Shown: positions 15,813 through 23,020 of the stretch, piece after piece
How the letters are laid out: each line of letters starts with the position of its first letter
How positions within the stretch are numbered: position 1 is the stretch's first letter
Assembly: GCA_030597865.1 (NCBI GenBank)
Contig: JAUVQZ010000014.1
Location: 1 to 24,556 of the forward strand
Direction of reading: 5' to 3'
From: Pseudomonadota bacterium
GTDB lineage: Bacteria > Desulfobacterota > Desulfobulbia > Desulfobulbales > SURF-16
Length of the DNA: 24,556 bases
Program-made: the position numbers and the translations under genes
The notes under the pieces: model-generated
What the model was told of the DNA's origin: nothing
Databases searched by the model: none
What the model saw: the letters and a program-made list of their open reading frames with translations, nothing else

Positions 15813-15950
15813 TTTTTGTGTGGGTTATAGAGCTACGCCCTTAAGGAAAAGAACTCCTAAAAACTAAAGAATAATGCCGCGCTCCTTAAGCTCATTGATG
15901 ATGATCTTCACACATTATTTCTTACTCATTTGCCAGTGGTGAATACAATT

Positions 15951-17390
15951 TTAGACTTCCTTATTTCCGGAAGCGTCCTCTTTATCTTGAAAACGAATAA
16001 TATCATCCTCCTCAAGGTAGCTGCCTGACTGAATTTCTATTATTTCCAGGGCTATGACCCCTGGATTTTCAAGCCGATGCCTTGTCCCCAGAGGGATAAA
16101 GGTGGATTCATTTTCACTGAGCATAAATATCTCGTCGCCGCGGGTTATGCGGGCCGTCCCCCGTACGATGATCCAATGTTCTGCCCGGTGGTGATGCATC
16201 TGTAGGGACAGGGAGGCCCCTGGCTTCACCTGAATCAACTTCACCTGAAAACGTTTGCCCAGGGCAATTGATTCATATGTTCCCCAGCGACGATAGACGC
16301 GGCGGTGGAGATCAATCTCCTTGCGCCCCTCTTTTTCAAGGGCGGCAACAATGTGGCGGACATCCTGGACATGCGCTTTGTCGGTGACTAGAACAGCGTC
16401 AGCGGTTTCGACAATAATATGGTCGCTAAGGCCGGCAGTGGCGACAAGTCTACTGCTGGCATGAATATAGCAATTGTTGGTATCATGGGCCACCACATCA
16501 CCGGTCAGCACATTGCCATCATGATCATGATCGCCAACCTCCCACAGAGCTTTCCACGATCCGACATCCGTCCAGTCCGAACCCAAGGAAACCAGCGCCC
16601 CCCTGTCCGTCCTTTCCATCACGGCATAATCAATGGAGTCGGCCGGGCAGCCGGAGAAGATAGCACTGTCCACCCTTAAAAAATCAAGGTCCCTGACCGC
16701 TTCGGCATAGGCGCTGCGGCAGGCTGAGGAAATGCCAGGGGCATAGCTGTCCATCTCACGTAAAAGGATGTCCGGTCCCATAAGATAGATGCCGGTATTC
16801 CATTGATACCCCCCGGCATGGACAAGACCCTCGGCAGTGGCCTGGTCAGGCTTCTCAACAAATCCCTCCACCTTGCAGGCGACTGCCAGTTCTCCGGTCA
16901 GTTCCCTACCCTTTTTGATATAGCCATAGGCAGTTTCTGGCTTCGTCGCTGTGACCCCGAAGGCCACCAGATACCCTTGCTGGGCGACATGCCGGGCTGA
17001 GGCCACGGCGTCATGGAATCCGGCAATATTGCCAATCAGATGATCCGCCGGTAACACCAGAAGCAGGGCATCGGCAAAATGATCCATCACATAGAGGGCG
17101 GCCAGGGCAGCTGCAGGGGCCGTATTTCTTCCCTGGGGCTCTAAAAGAATTTGTGCCGAAGAGTGGTCGATTTCACGAAGCTGCTCCGCGACCAGGAAGC
17201 GGTGCTCCTCATTACAGATGACAAGGGGGCATGTGACATCTACCAAGCCCGCCAGACGCAGGATGGTTTGTTGCAGGAGGCTCTCTTTGCCGTTCAAGGC
17301 CAGAAGCTGCTTGGGATAGCATTGCCGAGAAAGGGGCCAGAGACGACTTCCCGAACCGCCACATAAGATAACCGGGACAATCTTTTTCAC
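15951..17390 (-). CDS. manC: Mannose-1-phosphate guanylyltransferase / mannose-6-phosphate isomerase
   Basis: This bifunctional type II enzyme makes GDP-mannose from mannose-1-phosphate and GTP, and interconverts fructose-6-P and mannose-6-P for surface polysaccharide precursors. The 479 residues match the AlgA/ManC/CpsB length. The nucleotidyltransferase domain has GGSGSRLWPLSRQCYPKQ (11-28), FVEKP (177-181) and SDWTDVGSW (271-279). The C-terminal cupin isomerase domain has the metal-binding QMHHHRAEHW (397-406). GTG 17390 is preferred: a GAGGTG Shine-Dalgarno lies 5 nt upstream and a stop lies just before it in frame. It begins 24 bp after the epimerase stop, so the two genes form an operon. 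It converges with nifJ, separated by the nifJ terminator and MITE copy 1. No terminator of its own was seen. Confidence 0.96.
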   Translation of the reverse strand: MKKIVPVILCGGSGSRLWPLSRQCYPKQLLALNGKESLLQQTILRLAGLVDVTCPLVICNEEHRFLVAEQLREIDHSSAQILLEPQGRNTAPAAALAALYVMDHFADALLLVLPADHLIGNIAGFHDAVASARHVAQQGYLVAFGVTATKPETAYGYIKKGRELTGELAVACKVEGFVEKPDQATAEGLVHAGGYQWNTGIYLMGPDILLREMDSYAPGISSACRSAYAEAVRDLDFLRVDSAIFSGCPADSIDYAVMERTDRGALVSLGSDWTDVGSWKALWEVGDHDHDGNVLTGDVVAHDTNNCYIHASSRLVATAGLSDHIIVETADAVLVTDKAHVQDVRHIVAALEKEGRKEIDLHRRVYRRWGTYESIALGKRFQVKLIQVKPGASLSLQMHHHRAEHWIIVRGTARITRGDEIFMLSENESTFIPLGTRHRLENPGVIALEIIEIQSGSYLEEDDIIRFQDKEDASGNKEV

Positions 17391-17414
17391 CCATACACCT
17401 CATTTGCAAACACG

Positions 17415-18383
17415 TTACTGGTCCTGCTTATTACCCCTGACACCCTCATCAAGATAGGCAACCAACTCCTGCAGACCACGGCCAAAGGAAAAACCCTGCT
17501 GGAAAGCAAAACGTTCTCGCAGGAGGCTGATATCTGCCAGGGAATGTTTGACATCTCCCTGGCGGGGGGGCTGGTGGGTCGCGGCAATGGACCGGCCAAC
17601 TAACGCCCTGAGCTGATCAACCAACTCTAAAAGACTGGTCTGGGTTGCTGTTCCGACATTCACCGGCCCACTCTCCAGAGATTGGCAAGTAAGGGCCTTG
17701 ACAAGAATAGTCACAAGATCTGCCACATAGATGAAATCCCGGGTCTGCTCACCATCACCAAATATGGTGATGGCTTTCTTTTTCAGAGCTCGATCAACAA
17801 AGATACTGATGACCCCGGAGTAAGGGGATGAGGGGTCCTGCCGAGGGCCAAAGACATTAAAAAAGCGGAAAATGCCGGGCTCTAGGCCATATTCCCGGCT
17901 GTAGAAATCAAGATAATACTCGCTAGCCAATTTATCGGCAGCATAGGGTGTCAGGGGCTGCACTGGTGCCTGTTCAGATATGGGAAGAGGTGCGCCATTA
18001 CCATAAACGGCGGCCGAGGAGGCAAAGAGAAAACGCCGGACCTTATGGAGTCGACAGGCCTCAAGCAGGTTGAGGGTGCCGATGAAATTTGCGGCGTGGG
18101 TGCCGGCCGGGTCTTCAACAGAGGCCTGAACCGAGGCCACAGCCGCTAAGTGGACAATGGCTGTGACGCCCTGTACCGCCTGATCAACAACCTGACGATC
18201 AGCGACATCGCCTTGGACAATCTCCAATCCTGAATGATCAGCAGGCAGATTGACAGACCTCCCAGTGGAGAAGTTATCAAGAACCCTGACCAGGAAACCG
18301 CTCGCCAGCAGGCTCTCAACAAGATGGGAACCGATAAAGCCGGCGCCGCCAGTAACAAGAATCTTTTTTACGCTTTCTGGCAT
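17415..18383 (-). CDS. NAD-dependent sugar-nucleotide epimerase/dehydratase (GalE-like)
   Basis: This is an extended short-chain dehydrogenase of 322 residues, most like UDP-glucose/UDP-N-acetylglucosamine 4-epimerases. The NAD-binding TGGAGFIGS (11-19) heads the Rossmann fold. The catalytic set is SSA (122-124) with Tyr147-x3-Lys151 (YAADK). FRFFNVFGPRQ and GDGEQTRDFIYVAD are typical substrate-domain motifs. The exact sugar cannot be fixed from sequence, so no gene symbol is given. Likely role: a UDP-hexose precursor for LPS or exopolysaccharide, together with the adjacent manC 24 bp downstream. Start ATG 18383 gives the usual N-terminus, with only a weak ribosome binding site. REP-like repeats lie between it and tyrS upstream. 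Confidence 0.9.
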   Translation of the reverse strand: MPESVKKILVTGGAGFIGSHLVESLLASGFLVRVLDNFSTGRSVNLPADHSGLEIVQGDVADRQVVDQAVQGVTAIVHLAAVASVQASVEDPAGTHAANFIGTLNLLEACRLHKVRRFLFASSAAVYGNGAPLPISEQAPVQPLTPYAADKLASEYYLDFYSREYGLEPGIFRFFNVFGPRQDPSSPYSGVISIFVDRALKKKAITIFGDGEQTRDFIYVADLVTILVKALTCQSLESGPVNVGTATQTSLLELVDQLRALVGRSIAATHQPPRQGDVKHSLADISLLRERFAFQQGFSFGRGLQELVAYLDEGVRGNKQDQ

Positions 18384-18529
18384 TGTTTACGTCCAGATGA
18401 AATTTCCAGGGCCCTGCCTGGCAGGGAGAGTTGTTCACCTTGCTCAAGAGGTGCCCGGGTGAGACCTTTCAGCTTGTGAGCAGATAAAAACCAGTATCGC
18501 ATCAACTCCTATAGTTTGCCAGCATACTT

Positions 18530-18562
18530 CCTCGCCCCTGAGGGAGAGGGCCAGGGGTGAGG
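18530..18562. repeat. REP-like palindromic repeat 1
   Basis: CCTCGCCCCTG pairs with CAGGGGTGAGG (11 bp, one G-T) around AGGGAGAGGGC. The sequence type (CCTCNCCCCTG, GGGAGAGGG) resembles short palindromic intergenic repeats common in proteobacterial genomes. It lies in the 294-bp tyrS-epimerase gap, which otherwise shows no gene. Confidence 0.6.
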
Positions 18563-18605
18563 AGGATATAGCATGTTCCAAAAATCAATGCTTCCCGCAA
18601 ATCTT

Positions 18606-18643
18606 TCACCCCCACCCCAACCCTCCCCCATCAAGGGGAAGGG
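18606..18643. repeat. REP-like palindromic repeat 2
   Basis: CCCTCCCCC (18621-18629) faces GGGGAAGGG (18635-18643) with one mismatch and a 5-nt loop. It is preceded by CACCCCCACCCCAA. It is related in style to repeat 1, 50 bp away, and together they form a small tandem palindrome cluster. Confidence 0.5.
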
Positions 18644-18677
18644 AGTATTGTTGCGACATCTAGGTGTTGACACGACA

Positions 18678-19898
18678 CTAGCCGCCGAAGATCACCCGGC
18701 AGAATTTCCTCTTGCCAACCTTAAGGAGCACCTCACTTTGGGCCGGGACATTATGATCCTGATCGGTGGTTTTTTCGCCATCAAGGGACACGGCGTTTTG
18801 CTTGATCATCCGACGGCCTTCCCCTGTGCCCTTCACCATTCCAGCCTCGGCCAGAAGCTTTGGCAACCAGATTGTCTCCTCCGGCCAGGAGCACTGGTAT
18901 TCAGGAATATCATCAGGCAGGTCATGCTTTTTAAAGACGGTTTCAAAATGGGCCTCGGCATGGAGGGCGGCACCTTCATCATAGAAACGGGCCGTTATCT
19001 CCCGGGCCAGCTGCATCTTGGCGGCCTTGGGATGCACCGTGCCGTTTTCCACATCCGCCTTCAGCTTATCTATCTCTTGTTTAGTCAGATCACTGAGCAA
19101 CTCATAATAGCGCCACATGAGCTCATCGGAGATGGACAGGATCTTGCCGTAGACATCATTGGCCTCATCGGTAATACCGATATAATTGCCCAGGGACTTG
19201 CTCATCTTGTTAACGCCGTCAAGCCCTTCCAGGAGCGGCAGGGTAATGACCACCTGGGGATCCTGGCCCCAGGTGCGCTGCAGGTCACGTCCCATAAGGA
19301 CATTAAAACGCTGGTCCGTTCCACCAAGCTCGACATCCGCCTCCAGGGCCACCGAATCATAGCCCTGGATGAGGGGGTAGAGAAACTCATGGATGGAGAT
19401 GGCCTGATGGCCTTCAAAACGTTTCCGAAAATCGTCCCGTTCAAGCATCCTGGCCACGGTGAGCTGGGAGGCCAGCTGAATCATGTCAAGGGAGGTAAGC
19501 TTATTGAGCCATGTACTGTTAAAGACGATCTTGGTCTTATCCGGGTCAAGGATCTTAAAGATCTGTTCCTTATAGGTCTCGGCATTTCTGGCAACATCCT
19601 CTTTGGTGAGCGGCGGCCTGGTCTTGCTCTTGCCGGTGGGATCACCGATCATGCCGGTAAAATCACCAATCAAAAAAAGGATTTCATGGCCAAGATCCTG
19701 AAAATGCTTCAATTTCTGGATGAGGACGGTGTGACCAAGGTGGAGATCAGGGGCCGTTGGATCAAAACCAGCCTTGACGCGCAGGGGCTTGCCTGTCGCC
19801 TCCGATTTTTTAAGCTTGGCAATCAGATCATCTTTATTGATGACATCGACAGTACCCCTTTCGATGAGGGCAACTTGCTGTTCAATTGTATAATTCAT
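18678..19898 (-). CDS. tyrS: Tyrosyl-tRNA synthetase
   Basis: TyrS charges tRNA-Tyr with tyrosine (class I synthetase, cytosolic dimer). The 406 residues contain the HIGH-type signature HLGH (53-56) in DPTAPDLHLGH, the KMSKS loop (231-235), and a C-terminal S4 RNA-binding domain (about 345-406). The DPTAPDLHLGH form and length fit the TyrRZ (type 2) group more than the E. coli-type TyrS. ATG 19898 has only a poor Shine-Dalgarno. It follows rny by 114 bp with a hairpin between them (19941-19975). No T-box is apparent. Confidence 0.97.
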   Translation of the reverse strand: MNYTIEQQVALIERGTVDVINKDDLIAKLKKSEATGKPLRVKAGFDPTAPDLHLGHTVLIQKLKHFQDLGHEILFLIGDFTGMIGDPTGKSKTRPPLTKEDVARNAETYKEQIFKILDPDKTKIVFNSTWLNKLTSLDMIQLASQLTVARMLERDDFRKRFEGHQAISIHEFLYPLIQGYDSVALEADVELGGTDQRFNVLMGRDLQRTWGQDPQVVITLPLLEGLDGVNKMSKSLGNYIGITDEANDVYGKILSISDELMWRYYELLSDLTKQEIDKLKADVENGTVHPKAAKMQLAREITARFYDEGAALHAEAHFETVFKKHDLPDDIPEYQCSWPEETIWLPKLLAEAGMVKGTGEGRRMIKQNAVSLDGEKTTDQDHNVPAQSEVLLKVGKRKFCRVIFGG

Positions 19899-19940
19899 GG
19901 TAAAAAGCAGAATGTATAGAAGGTATAGAATGTAGTGAAT

Positions 19941-19975
19941 GGTGTAGGAGGTTATTCTTCTTTACCTCCTATACC
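19941..19975. repeat. Hairpin and degenerate repeats between rny and tyrS
   Basis: GGTGTAGGAGGT (19941-19952) pairs with ACCTCCTATACC (19964-19975), 12 bp with one G-T, loop 11 nt. Around it (19913-19990) short motifs of the type GTATAGAAGGTATAGAATG recur on both strands, so several alternative stems are possible. On the - strand no U-run follows, so it is not a classic rny terminator. It could be a tyrS leader structure or a small dispersed repeat. Confidence 0.5.
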
Positions 19976-20012
19976 TTCTTTATATTCTTTACCTTCCAGC
20001 AGTTTTTAGCAG

Positions 20013-21572
20013 TTACTTGGCATATTGGACGGAGCGTGTTTCACGGATCACGGTCACCCGGATCTGCCCGGGATAGGTCAGATCACTCTCGATCTTCTTG
20101 GCAATATCCTTACTGAGAAGGCCGGCAGCAGGATCGTTAACATCATTACTGTCAACAACAATACGAATTTCGCGGCCTGCCTGAATGGCAAAGGATTTTT
20201 CCACTCCCTTAAACGACATGGCAATCTGCTCCAGATCGTCAAGACGTTTGACATAGGACTCAAGCATTTCTTTTCGAGCACCGGGCCGGGCGCCGGAAAG
20301 GGAATCAGCTGCCTGAACCAACACATCTAAAATAGAGCTAGGGGCCACATCTTCGTGGTGGGCGGCAATGGAATGGACAATTGCCTCAGGCTCACCATAC
20401 TTTTTAGCGAGGTTTGCCCCGATACTGGCATGGGATCCTTCGACCTCATGATCAACAGCCTTGCCGATATCATGCAGGAGTCCGGCCCGTTTGGCCTGCT
20501 TGACATCAAGCCCCAGTTCCGCCGCCATAATGCCGCAGAGGAAAGCAACCTCAAGTGAATGCTGGAGGACATTCTGGCCATAGCTTGTCCGATAGCGCAG
20601 ACGGCTAAGAAGCATGATGATTTCATGGTGAACACCATGGGCGCCCACGTCAAAGGTCGCCTGTTCGCCAGAGTCACGCATGGTGGTCTCTAGTTCCTTC
20701 TCCACCTTGGCAACGACCTCTTCAATGCGGGCCGGATGGATACGGCCATCAACAATAAGTTGCTCAAGGGCCTGGCGGGCAACCTCGCGGCGTACTGGAT
20801 TAAAACCGGAGAGAATAACCGCCTCAGGCGTATCATCAATAATAATATCAATACCAGTGGCAGCCTCAATGGCCCGGATATTGCGACCCTCCCGGCCGAT
20901 AATCCGGCCCTTCATCTCATCGTTGGGCAGCGGCACCACAGAGACGGTCTTTTCAGCGACATAATCTCCGGCATAACGGGAAATGGCCAGGGCCAAAATA
21001 TTTTTCGCCTTCTTATCCGCCTCGATTTTCATCTCGTTTTCGATGCGGACAATGGTCTTGGCAGCTTCCATACGGGCCTCACTCTCAATGCTCTCGGTGA
21101 GTTTTGCCATGGCCTCTTCCCTTGAGATGCCGGAAATTGTTTCAAGCCTAGAACGCTGTTCTTCTATGAGGGAGTCAATCTCCTTTGTCCGTTCCACCAG
21201 CTTCACTTGGCTGCTAGCCAGGGACTCTTCCTTGTTGAGCAGATCCATCTCTCGTTTATCAAGCAAATCAACCTTGCGATTTGCCTGCTCAACCCTTTGG
21301 CTCAGCAACTCCTCTTCCTTCAGCAGGGTAAGCTTTAGATCATGGGCGTCTTTTTCAGCATCTTGCCTTAACTGCAGAGATTCCGCCTTGATCTGCAGCT
21401 CGGCATTTTTTTTAATCTGGGTGGCTTCAGTGAGGGCATTTTCAAGCAGTTTACGGCGCTGACTTTCAATGTCCTGCTGCCTGCTGTCCTCCATTTTCTT
21501 TTTCAAAAGGAAGCCAGCCACTATACCAACAACAGCAAAAACAATACTATATATCAAAACCTGTGTAGTCAC
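20013..21572 (-). CDS. rny: Ribonuclease Y
   Basis: RNase Y is a membrane-anchored endoribonuclease that initiates mRNA decay. The 519 residues match the family. An N-terminal membrane helix (about 4-23) precedes a long charged coiled coil (about 25-195). A KH domain contains GRIIGREGRN (222-231). The HD domain has the metal pair His367-Asp368 in LLHDIGKAVDHE and a second histidine site HHED (405-408). The start is GTG 21572, with GGAG about 7 nt upstream. It lies downstream of zapA and the 6S RNA on the same strand, and upstream of tyrS. A 415-bp gap with a candidate terminator separates it from 6S RNA, so it probably has its own promoter. Confidence 0.97.
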   Translation of the reverse strand: MTTQVLIYSIVFAVVGIVAGFLLKKKMEDSRQQDIESQRRKLLENALTEATQIKKNAELQIKAESLQLRQDAEKDAHDLKLTLLKEEELLSQRVEQANRKVDLLDKREMDLLNKEESLASSQVKLVERTKEIDSLIEEQRSRLETISGISREEAMAKLTESIESEARMEAAKTIVRIENEMKIEADKKAKNILALAISRYAGDYVAEKTVSVVPLPNDEMKGRIIGREGRNIRAIEAATGIDIIIDDTPEAVILSGFNPVRREVARQALEQLIVDGRIHPARIEEVVAKVEKELETTMRDSGEQATFDVGAHGVHHEIIMLLSRLRYRTSYGQNVLQHSLEVAFLCGIMAAELGLDVKQAKRAGLLHDIGKAVDHEVEGSHASIGANLAKKYGEPEAIVHSIAAHHEDVAPSSILDVLVQAADSLSGARPGARKEMLESYVKRLDDLEQIAMSFKGVEKSFAIQAGREIRIVVDSNDVNDPAAGLLSKDIAKKIESDLTYPGQIRVTVIRETRSVQYAK

Positions 21573-21987
21573 GGGGTATCTCCAGGGATAAGACCTTCAC
21601 ATCGCCGATGCTGGCAAACACCTACTTGGCCAACGTTGGCAGGTCAATTATATAAAAAAGAAGGAAGGTGAAAAAAGAGAAAAATCTACCTAGAAAGGTA
21701 CATATAATGAAGGAATGGTCAAAAAAAAGGGGTCTGGTCTAGCTAATACTTCCGCCCCTTGCAAAACATCCTTTAAACCAAAATAAATTCTTCATATATA
21801 ATCTGGGCTCAGCCAGTAATTTTTCAGCAATGTTTCCCTCTGTCTAACGACCAGAGAAAATCCTCTTTTTTAACACTTTATTCTTTTGTGGCACAAGGGC
21901 AGCGTATCTATACGTCACCATTCTTCCAAGGGGAAGTTTGTACATCTCATATAAAATCTGCTTATCTTCTTTACGACAGGCAGCTAC
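21573..21987. other. Gap between rny and the 6S RNA
   Basis: AT-rich, no firm gene. It holds a perfect 12-bp palindrome GCCAACGTTGGC (21629-21640, about 55 bp before rny) and a terminator-like hairpin (21720-21760, listed separately). Small stems are CTTCC/GGAAG (21923-21936), CGTAT/ATACG (21903-21914) and CTGG/CCAG near 21804-21817. A 33-codon frame on the - strand (21844-21945) starts MYKLPLGRMVTYRYAAL but lacks a ribosome binding site. The rny promoter should lie in the left part. Confidence 0.45.
21720..21760 (-). terminator. Candidate terminator between 6S RNA and rny
   Basis: On the - strand AAGGGG (21755-21760) pairs with CCCCTT (21727-21732) around a 22-nt interior that can partly fold. 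A run of T (21721-21728) follows. It could end a short transcript starting in 21760-21990 or act as a second stop for 6S readthrough. The large loop makes it tentative. Confidence 0.45.
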
Positions 21988-22016
21988 AAAAAATCGTCAG
22001 TTTAAGTCAAGGACGA
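21988..22016 (-). terminator. Candidate terminator of the 6S RNA
   Basis: On the - strand TCGTC (22012-22016) and GACGA (21994-21998) form a stem with a 13-nt loop, followed by six T (21988-21993). It starts just past the 3' side of the 6S closing stem. The closing stem followed by U5 could itself terminate. Confidence 0.5.
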
Positions 22017-22018
22017 CA

Positions 22019-22203
22019 AAAATCCCCCGCCTTGGCCGTCTCGACAGCTACATCGAACCTAACATAGTTAGGTGGGTGAAGCTCATAATACCCTCGAGTG
22101 ATTTCGCAGTAAAGCGAACATTCTCTAATGTACCAGGGGAGTCGCCCTTGATGTATGAGTTGGCTCGAAAATGCTGTCAAAAACGAACCAGGCAGGGGAA
22201 AAG
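22019..22203 (-). ncRNA. ssrS: 6S RNA
   Basis: 6S RNA binds housekeeping RNA polymerase holoenzyme by mimicking an open promoter. Read on the - strand, the ends form a long closing stem with small bulges. CCCC-U-GCCU-GG (about 22188-22199) pairs with CC-A-AGGC-GGGG (22024-22035), continuing inward to GACAGC (22173-22178)/GCUGUC (22043-22048). A bubble follows, with a 7-bp hairpin ACCUAAC-UAU-GUUAGGU on its 3' side, then an interrupted rod to a UUCGC/GCGAA tip. This rod-bubble-rod form and the length of about 185 nt are those of 6S RNA. The bubble's 5' strand carries GAGCC, CAUAC and CAAG blocks in the same order as E. coli 6S. Position directly after zapA is the classic ssrS location. Ends are approximate. 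Confidence 0.85.
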
Positions 22204-22224
22204 GGTAGAAGGGTAAACGTCCCC

Positions 22225-22500
22225 TTAAAGAACCTGTTCAATGCTGACGTGAATGCGCTCAACAGATTCTTCTGTTTTTAAACGATACTCCTCAAAATCT
22301 CTTTTCAGCCGTACATACTTGCCAGCCATATTGAGGCTGGCAAGAATAGCAATTTTATTCACAGACAGACTGGAGCTATGGCCTTCCCCTTCGAGCTGGG
22401 ACTTTACCAGCCCTAAAATTTCCTGAACGTCCTCCTCCTGAGCATCGGTGTACAGGGGATACTCCTGTCCGAGAACTTCAAATTTAACCACCCTCTCCAT
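22225..22500 (-). CDS. zapA: Cell division protein ZapA
   Basis: ZapA bundles FtsZ protofilaments at the division ring. The 91 residues begin MERVVKFEVLGQEYPLYTD, the typical N-terminal beta domain. A long helix follows that would form the tetrameric coiled coil (about 45-91, including NMAGKYVRLKRDFEEY). ATG 22500 is chosen because AGGTG lies 8 nt upstream and this gives family length. The longer in-frame start at 22632 would add 44 residues overlapping zapB's coding region and is unlikely. It is 46 bp after zapB on the same strand, probably one operon, with 6S RNA directly downstream. Confidence 0.9.
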   Translation of the reverse strand: MERVVKFEVLGQEYPLYTDAQEEDVQEILGLVKSQLEGEGHSSSLSVNKIAILASLNMAGKYVRLKRDFEEYRLKTEESVERIHVSIEQVL

Positions 22501-22546
22501 ACTATTCCCACCTAAAAAAAAAGCTACAAAATTCCTGTCTATGGCC

Positions 22547-22864
22547 CTAAACACCCATATTAAAGAGCTTCTTTTGCGATTCCTGACCGGTCGGGCTCCC
22601 TGGGCTTTCTTCTTGAGCGGTAGCCCCGGCACCTGCCTTGGCTATCTCCCACTCTTCGAGCTTGGTCAGGATTGAGCTCACCCGATGATGAACCTCCTCC
22701 TTATCGCCATGCATCTCAAGAATCTTATCATGGAGCCTGCCAAGCTCCTGTTTTTTTTCGTCAACCTCTGCCACAAGCATCTCGTTTTGCGTTTTCAACG
22801 CTGCATACTGAGACAATAATCGACCAACAATATCTTCAAGCCGTGTTAATCCTTCAAACTCCAT
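22547..22864 (-). CDS. zapB: ZapB-like coiled-coil cell division protein
   Basis: A 105-residue, charged, heptad-rich protein. Residues about 5-75 (LEDIVGRLLSQYAALKTQNE onward) form an almost continuous coiled coil. The tail from about 80 is Gly/Ala/Ser/Glu-rich and probably disordered. ZapB proteins link ZapA and the FtsZ ring to the nucleoid in enterobacteria. Position directly before zapA supports this assignment. Sequence alone would only say coiled coil. ATG 22864 has GGGAGA about 7 nt upstream. Enterobacterial ZapB is shorter (about 80), the extra length being the tail. Confidence 0.75.
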   Translation of the reverse strand: MEFEGLTRLEDIVGRLLSQYAALKTQNEMLVAEVDEKKQELGRLHDKILEMHGDKEEVHHRVSSILTKLEEWEIAKAGAGATAQEESPGSPTGQESQKKLFNMGV

Positions 22865-22994
22865 TCGATATCTCCCAAACAGCCCATGCCAAATGAATCA
22901 TTTTCTTTCACCGACATAGCCCAATAGTATAAAGAAAAACTTAAACATTTTTTCATATAATCAACCCAAAAAACCAAAGTCAAGGACTGTTTAG

Positions 22995-23010
22995 CAAGGG
23001 GTAGCCCTTG
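22995..23010 (-). terminator. Weak hairpin after the glmU-like gene
   Basis: CAAGGG-CTAC-CCCTTG forms a 6-bp hairpin about 10 bp past the stop on the - strand. A T6 run occurs only about 17-20 bp later, so termination would be inefficient and zapB may be reached by readthrough. Confidence 0.35.
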
Positions 23011-23020
23011 AAAACACGGG

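Noticed and set aside
18573..19919. 448-codon + strand frame antisense to tyrS
   Set aside because: Entirely overlaps tyrS, which has HIGH, KMSKS and S4 features; the antisense frame is a codon-bias shadow.
22019..22203. tmRNA, RNase P RNA or SRP RNA in place of 6S RNA
   Set aside because: None of their conserved core sequences is present on either strand; the fold and the zapA context fit 6S RNA.
21938..22216. 92-codon + strand frame between rny and zapA
   Set aside because: Overlaps the 6S RNA on the other strand and has no protein-like features.
22501..22632. Longer N-terminus for ZapA
   Set aside because: Would overlap the zapB coding region, adds a non-family basic stretch, and ignores the good Shine-Dalgarno at ATG 22500.
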